DNA from: Halichoerus grypus
Lineage: Eukaryota; Chordata; Mammalia; Carnivora; Phocidae
Assembly: GCF_964656455.1 (NCBI RefSeq)
Contig: NC_135717.1
Span: 138,894,308 to 138,958,307, forward strand
Reading direction: 5' to 3'
Length of the DNA: 64,000 nucleotides
The translations under genes were made by a program, and so were the position numbers. Positions 1 through 11,640 of the stretch are shown here, in pieces. The notes beneath the pieces are model-generated. The model was not told the origin of the DNA. It saw only the letters and a program-made list of their open reading frames with translations, and did no database searches. How positions within the stretch are numbered: the stretch's first letter is position 1; each line of letters begins with the position of its first letter.

Positions 1-540
1 CTTTTGAATGTGTTGATTCTAAAACATTGGTTATGACTCTATGTTATATTGTTAATATATATGGTAGTTCACAGTTTATAGACCACTGGCTTCCGGGATT
101 TAAGGCAGTTTGAAGGAGAGCATACTGCTACTCTTTCTATAAACCTCTTTTTTTTGTTTTTTTGATACATAAATTAGTTAATTTAATTTTTTTTTTAACA
201 AATAAAAGTTTTTATTTTCCCACTGAAATTTCCTTACAATGATGGTGAATATCAGCAGTTATAGAGAACAGGTAGTATCTGTATTTTCAACTTCCCAAGA
301 ATCTTCTGCCCAGTATTACAGAGGTATTCTATAACATCTTGTTTAAAACAATTTCAATATTTGAGATTGCTGAAGTAGGATTTTTTGAAGATCATTGAAT
401 GTCCTTTATTTTATATTAAATCATTGGCACTTTGTGTCTTTCTTTATATGTAATAGCAAACACTTTGGGAAAAATGTTTTCTCCAAAATTTTCTTTGGTA
501 TCAATTTTGTGTCTACTCAACTTAATAATTTTATAAAAAT
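1..540. other. AT-rich sequence with no recognised element
   Basis: No coding-like frame, SINE, LINE or LTR pattern was recognised here. The stretch is AT-rich, with short T and A runs near 150-210. Confidence 0.5.
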
Positions 541-709
541 GAGGTAAAGAGAGAGAGTGCAACTTGGAGGAGGGGCAGAAGGAGAGGGAGACAAGCAGAC
601 TCCCCAGTGACCCTAAGCAACAGTGGGGCTCAATCCCAAGATGCTGAGATCATGACCTGAGCCGAAATCAAATGTCGGATGCTACCGACTGAGCCACCCA
701 GGCGCTCCT
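541..709 (-). mobile_element. Carnivore tRNA-Lys SINE, diverged
   Basis: The right end carries the antisense SINE head GAGCCACCCAGGCGCTCCT. Before it comes the ATCATGACCTGAGCCGAA block, and further left the purine-rich antisense of the CT-rich region. The T-rich tail is worn, and no flanking duplication was seen. Many substitutions suggest an older copy. Confidence 0.85.
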
Positions 710-811
710 AAAGCTATTTCTTTTATGGGCATAAAGTCCTCATTAATAGTGTTTTGGAAGTGGTTAAAAGTACATTCTGAAGATGGACTTCCAGGATTCT
801 CATACTACTTT

Positions 812-990
812 CATCATTTACTAGCTGTGTGACTTTTAAACAACTTAAATACCTCTCTGTGCCTTAGGTTTTTCAACTTTAACTGGAGATTATAATAGTA
901 CCTACTTGCCGTTCTTGTTCTGAGGATTAAATGAGATCCTTTTGATAACATGCTTACTTAGAACAATATCTGGCACATAGTAAACACTAT
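812..990 (+). repeat. MIR element
   Basis: The order of motifs follows the MIR consensus: TTACTAGCTGTGTGAC, then a CCTCTCTGTGCCTTAG segment, then AATAGTACCTACTTGCC, GAGGATTAAATGAG and CTGGCACATAGTAAACACT. It is an old tRNA-derived SINE in sense orientation. Confidence 0.8.
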
Positions 991-2440
991 TTCTATAACA
1001 GCATGTCTTTGAAGTTTTATAATTTCTGTTAATTTTGATTGGTAATTATATTTCTAGGAATCAGAGTATTTGAATTAGACTTTCTAATTCTTGATCAAGC
1101 AGGTTTTCATTTACTGTGGTAACTTTAGATCTTATTTCAACAATTTATAAAGAATATTTTTTGAGAGAACCCAAAGATATTGTGCATGAGAATCAAATAT
1201 AAATATACATACATATATATGAAATCATTTTGTTGTATTGCATTAATTTGAAATATGAGACTATTTCAGCCTATTTCATTTGTTTGCAAGGTTTTCAGGT
1301 TAAAGTGCTTCCCTGTTTTGGAAATTCTTATGAAAATTGTGTGCCATATGCTATTTTCTTATTTTCCTTGTAAATCTTAGCCATGTCCTTAATAGATGGG
1401 CATTTTACAATTATAAAATCACTGAACTAGAATCATTAGTCTTTTCATTTTGGTAATTTATGTTTTCATATTTGTGCCCCTTCTTTAGAGGAATATTGGG
1501 AAAGCAAGTTGTATGTTTGAAATTTATAGTCTATTTTTATTTTATTTTAATAAGTTATAGGATGAAAAGCTCTGAGATATTGTAATACCTTGATTTTCTG
1601 ACATGTTGTGAGGAAATGATATATTCTGGATAAATGCATTTTTAAAGGTGATCACCCCATAATGTATTATTTTTTTCCTTGTCTCCTGAAGCAGTGCATA
1701 GTAAATATAATATACAATCTTCTTCATAATACCGGGTCATCATTAAGAATTTTTATTATACTGCCCAGTGACACAACACTGTCCTGAGGATATATTAAAA
1801 TAGGCGGCCCTCCTTGACGGTGTACTAAATGAGTCCAGACAGCTGTCTTTTTGTGAATTCTGATGTCTACTGTTATTCCTTACCACTGGCAATGTGCCAG
1901 CTTCTAGAAAAACAATGCCCTTTATTTAAGTTGATTCTGACTAAAATCCATGCTCCCTAGAATTGTGTCTGAAATAACACTAGAATAGAGCTTGAGTAAG
2001 GACTTGACGTTTTCTCCTCAAGTGCAATTCATGGGATAAGGTGTTAGTGTATTGAGATGAGATATTTACTCCCTTAGAGAGCTCTGCTGGAGGAACTAGT
2101 TTTGATGTCTGGTACACTATTCCAATATACAATCAAAGGGCCTGTTTATATTTTAAATAGATGGCTAAGTGAAGAACTTGAGTATAAATGTGAATGCTAT
2201 ACAGATATTATTGAGTAGGTTTGCTACATCTATAAACAGGAGAGAGAGAATTCTGAATTTTTAAATTAGACATCTTAAATATAATGCTGGTAAAAATAGG
2301 AACAGGATATAATACAGGTCATGAGGAGTCCGCATCCCTGGATGTATTTCACAGTATAACTCGAGAATAGCTGTCAACTATTTTTAGTCAATGCTTCGGT
2401 AGCAGAGCCAGGGGACCAGTTGAAAACTTTCCAGCTCTAC
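991..2440. other. Unassigned AT-rich sequence
   Basis: Nothing beyond chance open frames was recognised in this 1.4 kb. It holds no SINE or L1 signature and no splice-flanked open frame that stood out. Confidence 0.4.
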
Positions 2441-2449
2441 CTTTGTTCT

Positions 2450-3170
2450 CTACTTCAGATATGAGCACTGATGGATTGATTCATTCAATGATTATTTATG
2501 AATTTATCTACTCCATTAAAAGTACTGTGGGAGGTACTGGAGAGGTAACTAAAATATATGGCCCTTGCCCTCCTGAAAAGAGGAGTAAAATAATCATGCA
2601 AAAGAATCCATATTTATCAATTGTAATAAATCTTATAAAAGTATTGGGTGCTGTGAGTTTACATATTAGCAAGAAGAGGCAATTTAGTTTGGGAATTTAG
2701 AGATGAGTTGATGATCAAGTTGAGATCTGACAGGTGATGAGAAACTAGAAAAAACAACGCTCCTAACAGAGGAAGCAGTGTGGGAAAATTCTTAGAGATG
2801 GGAAAGAAATTGGCACATTGTGAGAACTGAAAGAAGGCCCAGGAAACTGGAATGCAGTGAGCAAGGAAGAGTATCCTTTATGAGATAGATATGGACACAT
2901 GTGTGACAGGTCATGAGGGACCTTGGAGGCCATTGTAAGGGTTTTGGACATTTTTCCAAGTGTAAAGACATTGAAGGGTTGTAAGTAGGGGGGATGACAT
3001 CATCAGAGTTTAAAAAATATATATTTTCTTCTCTGCTATTCACTGATTAACAGAAATTGGAGAAGGTATGAGCAAGTGTAGAGACTGGCAGAGAGGCTAC
3101 CAAAGTTAACAGAAGGGTGGTGAAAGTGATGAAGGGCAGAAGTAGACAGAGCGAAGATACACAGACTAAG
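2450..3170 (-). repeat. L2-like ancient repeat, copy 1a
   Basis: The segment reads in an order typical of a very common mammalian relic: CATTCAATGATTATTTATG, then a GGCCCTTGCCCTCC stretch, CAGGTCATGAGGGACCTTGGAGGCCATTG, GGTTTTGGACATTTT, ATTGAAGGGTTGTAAG and GATGACATCATCAGA. The antisense 3' part of L2 reads similarly, but the family assignment is from memory. Related pieces recur at 4330, 15650, 16560, 20500, 21477 and 48330. Confidence 0.45.
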
Positions 3171-3663
3171 CCTAAGCCCTCAGTACCATTGTTTATAAAA
3201 TGGGGACAGTTGCTGTGTTTGGTACAGGGTTCCAGGTTCAGTAAATATTAGCTATTATCATTTGTGTTATCCAGTGGAATTTGTATAGTTGATTAGTTAA
3301 TTGAAAAAGCTGGTTAAAGAAGGGAAATAGTAAATAATATATAAGCATGTTCTATGTCTTAACCTAAAACATATAAACACTCATTGCCAATCTTCTGATG
3401 CAGTGTTGGGATCATTTGTTGAATATAAATCTGTGAATTGTAGTTCTCAATTGATTTTGTTGGGTTTGGTTTTGTATGACCCATACCCATAGATGTATCC
3501 TCTGATTTATAGTTGTGGTTCTTTTAAAGTCCAGCAGGAAATTAAAGACATCTTTAGATGTCTTTATAAGACAAGGGTGAGGATGAGAACAGAGAATTTT
3601 TATATTTCTTTGCAATTTTTCCCAGTCTGTGATTATAAACAATTCATAAGACAATTTTTCTTG
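3171..3663. other. Unassigned sequence
   Basis: A short MIR-like phrase, TTTATAAAATGGGGACAGT, occurs at about 3192, but too little surrounds it to call an element. The rest is unassigned. Confidence 0.3.
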
Positions 3664-3844
3664 GGGGGCACCTGGGTGGCATAGTCGGTTAAGCATCTGA
3701 CTCTTGGTTTTGGCTCAGGTCGTGATCTCATGGTCCTGAGATAGAGCCCTGCATCGGGCTCTGCGCTCAGTGCAGTCTGCTTGAGGTTCTCTCCCTCTCC
3801 TTCTGCCCCTCTGTCTTTCTCTCATTCTCTAAAATAAATACATA
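3664..3844 (+). mobile_element. Carnivore SINE, older subfamily
   Basis: It starts with GGGGGCACCTGGGTGGCATAG and runs through the tRNA-related head, CT-rich region and an AAAATAAATACATA tail. The GACTCTTGGTTTTGGCTC variant in the head differs from the younger CTGCCTTCGGCTC copies. Its A-rich tail was later the target for the SINE that follows. Confidence 0.92.
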
Positions 3845-4055
3845 GGGCACCTGGGTGGCTCAGTTGTTAAGCGTCTGCCTTCGGCTCAGGTCATGATCCC
3901 AGGGTCCTGGGATCAAGCACCGCATCGGGCTCCCTGCTCTGCGGGAAGCCTGCTTCTCCCTCTCTCACTCCCCCGCTTGTGTCCCCTCTCTTGCTGTGTC
4001 TCTTTCTGTCAAATAAATAAATAAAATCTTTAAAGAAAAAAAAAAATAATAAAAT
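3845..4055 (+). mobile_element. Carnivore SINE inserted in the tail of another SINE
   Basis: It begins GGGCACCTGGGTGGCTCAG and ends with TCAAATAAATAAATAAAATCTTT plus A's. A perfect 14-bp duplication, AAAATAAATACATA, flanks it at 3831-3844 and 4056-4069. The left copy is the tail of the preceding SINE, so this copy is the younger of the pair. Confidence 0.95.
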
Positions 4056-4329
4056 AAAATAAATACATAAATCTTGGAAGTTTTAAAAAAATAGTTTACA
4101 TAGTTTGTAGAACTAAACTTTTTAAAATTTAAATTTTGCCAGTTTATGTAATAGTTAATTAAAATACACAATTTCAGTAATAAGTACATACTGATATAAA
4201 CAGGTTTGGAAAAAAAATACCGCTGAGTTTTGGCATGGATATCATTTGACTGGAAGGAGTTAATCATGTAGGGTGATACTAGAAATTAACTTTGTACTGG
4301 TATAATGTACTGGAATGGAAAAAATTCAG

Positions 4330-4935
4330 TGTGCAGTGGCCATAAGTTGCTATCTTTTTATAGAAGTAATGGAGAATATCAGTAATCCTCACAGGTAACT
4401 GGAGAAGAGTTAAGAGGGCTTTTACTGGGTTTTGGAAGCAGAATTGACAAGACAGGCCTTGATGGGGGTGAGGGAAAGGAGAGTTCCAAGCATGTCTCCC
4501 ATATTTCTGGTGTAAGCAACCATTTGGAAGAAGGAATTATTTATCAAGATGGGTGGGAAGTTGGGGGATAGGCTCCAAATGTAGTTTTCAGCTTAAGATG
4601 CCTGGAAGACATTCAAGTAGCATATTAAATAGGCCTTTGGCAATTCAGCTCTAGAGTTTAGAGAGCTCTTGGCTGGCTTTGCTTGAGGAGCTGATGGGGA
4701 AGTGTGAGGAAGGCTTGAACCAAGACAGAGTGGCCCATGTGCCAGGCTGGATTATACAGAATGTGGAATCATGGTGGCTGGAGGCCAAGTGGTGAGAGGG
4801 AGGGTCTGGATCGTCCTTGCGTGAGGAGGCAGAGTGATGTAGCTGCAGGAATGGAGCTGATTGCCAGATACGAGGGTCAAAGTGGACCACCAGATGCAGA
4901 AACTAATCAGAAAATCACAGGTCTACAGAATTAGG
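4330..4935 (-). repeat. L2-like ancient repeat, copy 1b
   Basis: Phrases such as TTTTCAGCTTAAGATGCCTGG, AAGACATTCAAGTAGC, TTTGGCAATTCAGCTCTAGAG and later GGAGCTGATTGCCAG resemble the internal part of the relic at 2450-3170. It is probably the same insertion, split by the two SINEs and intervening sequence. Open frames here (for example 4651-4890 and 4737-4934) are incidental. Confidence 0.35.
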
Positions 4936-6125
4936 AGATAAGGAAGTACGGCAAGAAACAAATTAAGGTGAATGCTTCAGCAGTAAGATGGAAGACTGCT
5001 AGTGTTAGAATACCATTTTTGTGTTGTGGTTATTGAACAGTGTGCCGGCCAACATAAGAGCTCCTCACACACAGTCACCTGCCATAAACATTAATTTGAT
5101 TTCCTAGAGGTGTCAATGGACTTTTCATAGTGCAGCCTTGATGCAAGAGTGCTCTTATAATCAGTGGTATGCATTTATGAACATATTAGCCTCTGGGAGG
5201 GGCGCTTGACTACAGAAAGCGATTTTAAATTCCCTAAAAAGGGACTAAGCTCTTGACCTTGGCCTTATTAACATTATTCTGTAACAAAATAAACAAATGG
5301 ATCCTACCAATTTATTATCTGCATGCACAGCAATATAGACATTTGTTCTCACCAGTGCCCTAGATTCATATTGACGTGCGAATCATTCCATTGTGTTGGA
5401 ATTCATATGGAAAACACAACATATTTTAGAAACTGGTGGAAATTATAATTAGATCTGCAAGTATTCTGTCAATCAAAATGAATATTGTGTTGTTTTACCC
5501 AGCTGAGTTAAGTAGCAAATTGTGGTAAGGAAGGAAGTGTTTATTTTTAGTCAATGAGTATAGCTAATCTGGCCTCTCGGTATAGAGGTGTTGTGCTGTG
5601 ATAGGAGAGATAATTTAGCTGACTGGCCACATGATGGTTTGTTAAATAATTTCAGATACATCAGATTGAAGATTCTCATTGATTTCCCATTTCCTGAAAG
5701 ACTAGAGAGCTGAATCTAGGTATCTTTTCTTTTTGAAAAGGTAGTCTCTTGAAAGATATTTTTTCCTTCTGATGTGAATATTTATATATTGAATATTAAA
5801 ACTGGAAATAGGTTCTGTTGATTTCTTTTTTTTGCAGGACTTGACACCTCACCCACATAGTGAATTTCTTAAATGTTTTAATCTTCACAAATATTTGATT
5901 ATTAAATTTTTTTCTTTAAGGGTCTATTTTTAAAAAATCCCTGAAGAACTGTTCTTACATATGAGAAATCTGTCAATATCTCATGTTTATAATATAGTTT
6001 TTTTCATTTTATATTTAGAAAGAGCCACACATCTCATACGACTTACCATATTCTCTCACCAGCTGTTCTTGATTCTCTTTCTTAGGGTCTGGTGTCATCA
6101 TTCAGTCCCTTGTCCAAGATGGAAA
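4936..6125. other. Unassigned sequence
   Basis: No repeat or coding signature was recognised over 1.2 kb. Composition is AT-rich, with poly-T runs near 5825. Confidence 0.4.
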
Positions 6126-6129
6126 ACTG

Positions 6130-6765
6130 GGCTCCATGCTTGACTCCAACTTTTCTCTTTCTTCTGTGTCTAACTCATTCTAGAGTCTGATCAGTACTCT
6201 GTCTTCATAGCCCCTACTTAATTCAGTCCTCTCTCTCTGCCCTACAGCAGTGGCTTTCTGCATTCTCTCTGCCACTACTTTTCAACCATTCTTTCTCCTT
6301 CAGTCAACATGATGTATAATCATGCCATCTCCCTGCTTAAAACATCAGTGGTACTGCCCTTAGGATAAGACACAAATGACTTAGCATGTTGTATAAAGTG
6401 TTCTGAGGTCTGACCTCCTCCTATTTCTTCAGCTTCAGACTCCCTTCTTCTTCCCTCACATTCTAAGCTCCAGGCATACAGAAGCTTACTTTCTGTTCTC
6501 AAATGTCACATGGCTATCTGGCAACTCCACTCTTCACACATGATCTTCCTTTGGTTTACTGTTTTTCCTACCTTCCAGTCTTCAATGTAGATGTCACTGC
6601 GCAGAGGAGATTTTCCTTGAGCAGCAAAGATGAGGCTAGGTGTTCATGTTACACATACACAATGCAACCATTTTATCCGTGGTTATTCATCATTGCTGCT
6701 GCTTACTTACTTGTTTGTACCTCCCAATAGACTGTGAGAGATGAGACCATATCTATTCTTCTGGT
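6130..6765 (+). repeat. L2 3' region
   Basis: The order CTTAAAACATCAGTGGTACTGCCCTTAGGATAAGAC, then a segment with TCTGAGGTCTGACCTCC, a pyrimidine-rich stretch and finally CCCAATAGACTGTGAGAGATGAG follows the 3' part of LINE L2 in sense orientation. Individual motifs are diverged, as expected for this old family. Confidence 0.6.
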
Positions 6766-7260
6766 TATGTATTGCCACCTGTTTTAGTTTTGTTATGTTG
6801 GCACCCCACTTCCAGGAACCCAAATCTGTTCTGGTTACTTACTAAAACAAGCAAACCCTCAAAACTTAGTGGTATGAAACAGCCATCATTTTGTATGTTC
6901 ATGGCTTACATGGGTCAGAAATTGGGACAAGGCACAGTCCAAATATGGGAATGACTTGTCTCTGCTCCATGATGTCTGAGGCATTAACTAGAAAGACTAG
7001 AAGGGCAGGGGATATAGGATGGAATCATCTGAAGGCTTTGTTACTTACGTGTCTTGCACCTAGACTGAGAAGTCTTGAAGACCTGATTCAGCTGGGGTTG
7101 TGCACAGAGTGGCTACCTGTGGCCTGTGTTCTTGGTGTCTTCAGAGTATGGTAGATTCGGAATGCCAGACTTCTTAACATGGCATCTCAGGGCTCCAGGA
7201 GCAAGTCAGAAGAAAGCAGAAGCTGCACACCAATCTCAAAGTTAGCTGATTGTCAACCTT
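6765..7260 (-). mobile_element. ERVL-MaLR (MLT1-type) LTR remnant
   Basis: The CTCAAAACTTAGTGGTATGAAAC phrase, a CATGGCTTACATGGGTCAGAAATTGGGACAAGG segment and CATCTGAAGGCTT are in the order of an antisense MLT1 LTR. Ends are degenerate and no internal retroviral coding region was seen. The open frames at 6772 and 6891 lie inside it and are not genes. Confidence 0.55.
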
Positions 7261-8069
7261 AATTCCAACAACAACTTAAATTCCCTCTTGCCATAGAACA
7301 TAACATATTTACAGGTTTTGGCAATTAGAATGTTCACATCTTTGGGGACTATTGCACTCAGTCCCACTCAGATTCAAGGTGACTCTTGGCAACAGGGATG
7401 AGGTTTTAAGACTTGGCACTGGCAGAAAGTCCTTAAAGCATGGCCCTGAAGTCCGTGCTCACACAGAGATTGAATCATCACCATGAAGAGACCAGGGCCC
7501 CAGGCTGTATCCCCACTGGATAAGGCAAGAGGATATAGACTCACTACATCCAAAAATAAATAAATTAATTAATTTAAAAAAAAGAAGAAGCGTCAGGTAA
7601 TTTGTACCATATGTTTAAGTCACCATATATGTCTCGCCCATCACCAGTCTGCTTCATTGTTTGACAAATAATAGGCACTTAATGAATTCAAGGCACTTAA
7701 TGTTTCTATCATGATTGAATTGGATAATGTCAACTCTTACGGAGTAGCAACAGAAAAAAATGAGCTATGAAGACTAGTAACAAGTTTGTGCATCTAAGGA
7801 AATACAGATTTTTAGTCATTAGCTCTTTACATAGCAGATATGCTCAGTGATTACTAATGAGAAGCAACGATGTGTCAGGGTTACTATTGTGAACACCGCA
7901 GGAAGGCACGCTCATTTATGTGTTGTGATGTCTCTGGTCTATAAAAAGCTGAAGAACGTAAATGTAGAGGGACTGTATGATAAATATATAACAAGTATAA
8001 GTTTATGGAAAAGATGAAAAGAGAGCAGAACCAGAATGAACATAAACCCTTTGGAAGTTTTAAAATGGT
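7261..8069. other. Mostly unassigned, with a possible L2 tail
   Basis: A phrase at about 7645-7710, with CTTCATTGTTTGACAAATAATAGGCACTTAATGAATTC, resembles the extreme 3' end of L2. An A/T-rich simple stretch lies at 7551-7588. Nothing else was recognised. Confidence 0.35.
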
Positions 8070-8255
8070 GGGGTACCTGGGAGCCTCAGTCGGTTAAGCG
8101 GCCGAATCTTGATTTCATCTCAGGTCATGATCTTGGGGCCCTGGGATCAAGCCCTGAGCTCAGCAGGGAGCCTGCTTGAGGATTCCCTCTCCCCTTCTCC
8201 ACCCCAACTTCCCCCACTCATGCTCGCTTGCTTCCTCTCTCAAATTAAGTCTTTA
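8070..8255 (+). mobile_element. Carnivore SINE, older, split by another SINE
   Basis: It starts GGGGTACCTGGGAGCCTCAG and keeps the head, the GGGGCCCTGGGATCAAG block and the CT-rich part. Its tail, CAAATTAAGTCTTT, is interrupted by the opposite-strand SINE at 8256-8447 and resumes at about 8464 with an A run. Confidence 0.88.
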
Positions 8256-8447
8256 TTTTTTTAAGATTTTATTTATTTATTTGACAGAGAGACAGTGAAA
8301 GAGGGAACACAAGCAGGGGGAGTGGGAGAGGCAGAAGCAGGCTTCCCGCTGAGCAGGGAGCCCAATGCGCGGCTCGATCCCAAGACCCTGGGATCATGAC
8401 CTGAGCTGAAGGCAGACGCTTAACTACTGAGCCACCCAGGTGCCCCA
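8256..8447 (-). mobile_element. Carnivore SINE in the tail of the 8070 SINE
   Basis: The antisense tail TTAAGATTTTATTTATTTATTTGACAG leads to the antisense head GAGCCACCCAGGTGCCCC. A 16-bp duplication, TCAAATTAAGTCTTTA, flanks it at 8240-8255 and 8448-8463. The opposed pair could form a long hairpin. Confidence 0.95.
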
Positions 8448-8479
8448 TCAAATTAAGTCTTTAAAAAAAAATAAAACTG

Positions 8480-8634
8480 TGTTATAGATTGAATTGTCTT
8501 CGCCACCCCCCATTCATATGTTGAAGCACTAGACCCCAGTGTGACTGTATTTGGAGATAGGGCATTTGAGAGAGTAATTAAGGTTAAGTAAGGTGTGAGG
8601 GATGACCCTAATGGGATAGAACTGGTGTGATTGT
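8480..8634 (+). mobile_element. ERVL-MaLR LTR 5' fragment
   Basis: The segment begins TGTTATAGATTGAATTGTCTT and continues through CATTCATATGTTGAAGCACTAGACC, TGTGACTGTATTTGGAGATAGGGC and GAGAGTAATTAAGGTTAAG. This is the start of a MaLR LTR (MST or MLT1 type). It stops after GATAGAACTGGTGTGA, so only the 5' part survives. Confidence 0.75.
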
Positions 8635-8639
8635 TTCTT

Positions 8640-10110
8640 TTTCTTTGGCAGAAATATGGCCCCAGGAAGTAAGGAATTTGCATCATGAATGCCATTGAGA
8701 TTCTTAATCTTATGGCAGGAGGTCATTTCATCAGTTTAATGTGGTAATTACCACATAGTGAGCCTCCATCCATCATATTTGGGCAGGAAAAAAAATTCAT
8801 CACTTTTTCTTTTCTTCAAATTGAAGACACATGCCAATATTCATTTTCCCCCCTGGTTTTGGTATCCTCCACTAAATTAATATTCCCTTGAAAAGTGCTA
8901 GGAAATCAGCTTGGCTGACTTCAGTCAAAACTATCTAACGGATGTGTACATGTACAGAGTTCTCTGCAAGTTAATGGGATGGTATTTCCCAGATAAAGAG
9001 ACAAATTATGATATTAATGATGTTAGAAACCACGGGCTTAAACAAGCTCAAATTAAGCGACTGTGTAATTTATGTTGACCCAGCTATTAGACTCTGTAAG
9101 AAAAATTATCAGTTTTCATTCATGGAGAAATCATGCTAGAAAACAAGATTGAAATCTCTGGTGACACCTTTGGAATGGACTATATAAATTAGAGTTCTTT
9201 TTTTTTTTTCCCCCCAAGCAGTGCATTACTATGGTTAGTTTAAGTAAATAAATGCATTTATTTGAAGCTTAGGGTATAGTTCCCAGTATTGAAAGTGATA
9301 TACAAACCAGGCTTCAGATGGAACCCAGCATACTCACATGGCTCTTGGGAATAGGAACGTTTGAACTATCTTTCTCTGGCATCTTCCTGGGATATGTGAA
9401 CTTAAAATATTCACTCTGCCCTTGCATTCCCTTACTTGGATTTCTAAGAGCCAGAATTTGAGGTTGCCCCACACCTTACCTGTATATGGATGGTTAGAGG
9501 AAAGAATCAATGGTGAGAACTTCAGGCACTCTTGGGGGTCTGTAGTGGAAGAGTGGATTACCTTGATTTACTGTCCCACCAAGATATTGCATAGGGAGGG
9601 AAAGTTGTTTCCTAAAATGAAACTGTATACATTAGCAAAGCAGATGCCCATCAGGCAGCTTTAAGGCAAGAGCTATCCACTATACTAGGTTTTTTTTTTT
9701 TTTTTTAATCTTTTTCCTTTTATTTAAGGGCTTAAAAGCAGTCTGGCCTTGCATAAGTAGTCCTGCTTTTGCTCATAGATACTCTTTAAAAGAGTGAACA
9801 ACCATAGTAGAGCTTATAACTAAATGAATAAATGTGTTTCGGAACTTCCTAGTGTTGTTGTAAAGAGTCAATATATTATGCTAAGGATGTTCCATAGCAA
9901 ATAAAGATTAGATTTTAAAACAAGCATTGCCTTTGAAATGAAAATTGCTTGGGGATTATTACTACCAGTTTAAACAGAGGGCTTGGGGATAGAACCACAA
10001 GAAAATCTTATAAAAAGGAGCTATAATTGTAAAAATATTTAATAAAATAATTAGAAAATTCAGTTACATTGTCAACAGCTATACATTTGCCTCTGAGAAG
10101 ACACAGAGTG
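8640..10110. other. Unassigned sequence with T runs
   Basis: There are homopolymer T runs at about 9199-9210 and 9690-9706. No gene or repeat family was recognised. The 80-residue open frame at 9422-9664 has no splice or homology support. Confidence 0.35.
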
Positions 10111-10111
10111 T

Positions 10112-11640
10112 TTAATAAGGGTGTCAAGATAATTCAGTGAGGAAAGAAGAGTCTTTTCAACAAATGGTATTGGGACAACTGGATATCTACATGTAAAAGA
10201 ATGAATTTGGACCTTCTATACCATATACAAATATCAACTCAAAATGGATCAGTAGGTGTACATGTAAAAGTGAAAACTATAAAACTATTAAAAGAGAGTG
10301 TAGGAGTAAATTTCCATGATCTTGGGTTGGGCAATGATTTCTTAGGTATTACACCAAAAGTATAAGTAATAAAAAGAAAAATAGATAAATTTGATTTTAT
10401 CAAAATTAAAAATTATGCTTTAAAGGACACCATCAAGAAAGTGAATCAATAACCTACAGTGGATTTTGTCAACTGTGTTTTCTCCAACAGAATGGGAGAA
10501 AAACTTGCAATTCATGTATTTGATAAGAGACTTGTATCTATGCTATGTAAAGAATTATTCCAATTCAACAATAAGATAACCCAACTGAAAATAGGCAAAA
10601 TATTTGAATAGATATTTTTCTAAAGACATGCACATGTCCAGTAAGCACCTGTATGTTATTTCTCATCAGAGAAATGCAGATCAAAACAACAGATACTACT
10701 TCGTACTCATTAGGATGGCTAAAATCAGGAAGATAGACAATAACAAGTGTTTTGAGGAGGTAGAGATATTAGAACCTTCATACATTGCTGGTGGGATTGT
10801 AAAATGGTGCAGTCACTTGGAAAAACAGGTTAGCAGTTCCTCAAAATGTGAAGCATAGAGTTACCGAGTGACCTAGCAATTCCGCTCCTAGGTATATACC
10901 CAAGAGGACTATTTTCCATACAAAAACATATACATGAGTGTTCATGGCAGCATTATTCATAGTAGCCAAGAAGTGGGAACAACCCAAATATCCATCAGTT
11001 GATGAATGGATGAACAAAATATGATGTAAACCACACAATGGAAGTTTATCTGGCATTAAGAAGGAATGAATTAGTGATATGTACTACAATACAAATTAAC
11101 CTTGAAAACATGCTAAGTGAAAGAAGACAGTTATAAAAGGTCACATATTGTTTGATTACTTATACAAAATGTTCACTTTAGGCGAATGCCCAGAAACAAA
11201 AAGTAGATTAGTAGTTGCCAGAGACTGGAGGGATGAGGAAATGGGGAATGACTGCCTATGGGTACAAGGTTTTGTTTTTTTTTTTAAAGTAATGAAAATG
11301 TTCTGAATTATGTAGTGGTGATGGTTGTACAATTCCGTGAATCTTCTAAAAACCACTGACTTGTATCTTTAAAAGAGTGAATTTTGGTTGAGCTGCTGGC
11401 TCTTGGTTTTAGCTCAAGCCATGATCTCAGGGTTCTGAGATCCAGCCTTGCAATGCTCATGCTCAGCTGGGTGTCTGCTTGAGGATTCTTTCTCTTTCCG
11501 TCCTCTCCCTCCGCCCCTTTCCCCCGACTCATGCATGTGCGCGCGCTCTCTCTCTCTCAAATAAATCTCTAAAAAAAGTGAATTTTTTGGCATGTGAATT
11601 ACATGCTAATGAAAGGTGTTGTTGGGAAAAAAAAAAAAAG
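10112..11640 (+). mobile_element. L1 3' part, interrupted by a SINE
   Basis: From about 10112 the sequence follows the last part of L1 ORF2: GTCTTTTCAACAAATGGTATTGGGACAACTGG, then ATGGCTAAAATCAGGAAG, CATTGCTGGTGGGATTGTAAAATGG, TTCATGGCAGCATTATTCATAGTAG. It then enters 3' UTR-like sequence ending in an A run at 11628-11640. The frame is broken, and the 84-residue open frame at 10604 is only a surviving piece of ORF2. It is an old L1M-type copy. Confidence 0.85.
11386..11576 (+). mobile_element. Carnivore SINE, head-truncated, inside L1
   Basis: It begins part-way into the head (GGTTGAGCTGCTGGCTCTTGG) and keeps the middle block, CT-rich region and an AAATAAATCTCT tail. A 10-bp duplication, AGTGAATTTT, lies at 11376-11385 and 11577-11586, showing insertion into the L1 3' UTR. 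Confidence 0.88.

Noticed and set aside
4651..4934. Two overlapping open frames in a purine-rich stretch
   Set aside because: They lie in an ancient repeat-like block and show no coding signature.
6503..6730. 75-codon plus frame with a hydrophobic end
   Set aside because: It falls inside the L2 3' region and is not a gene.
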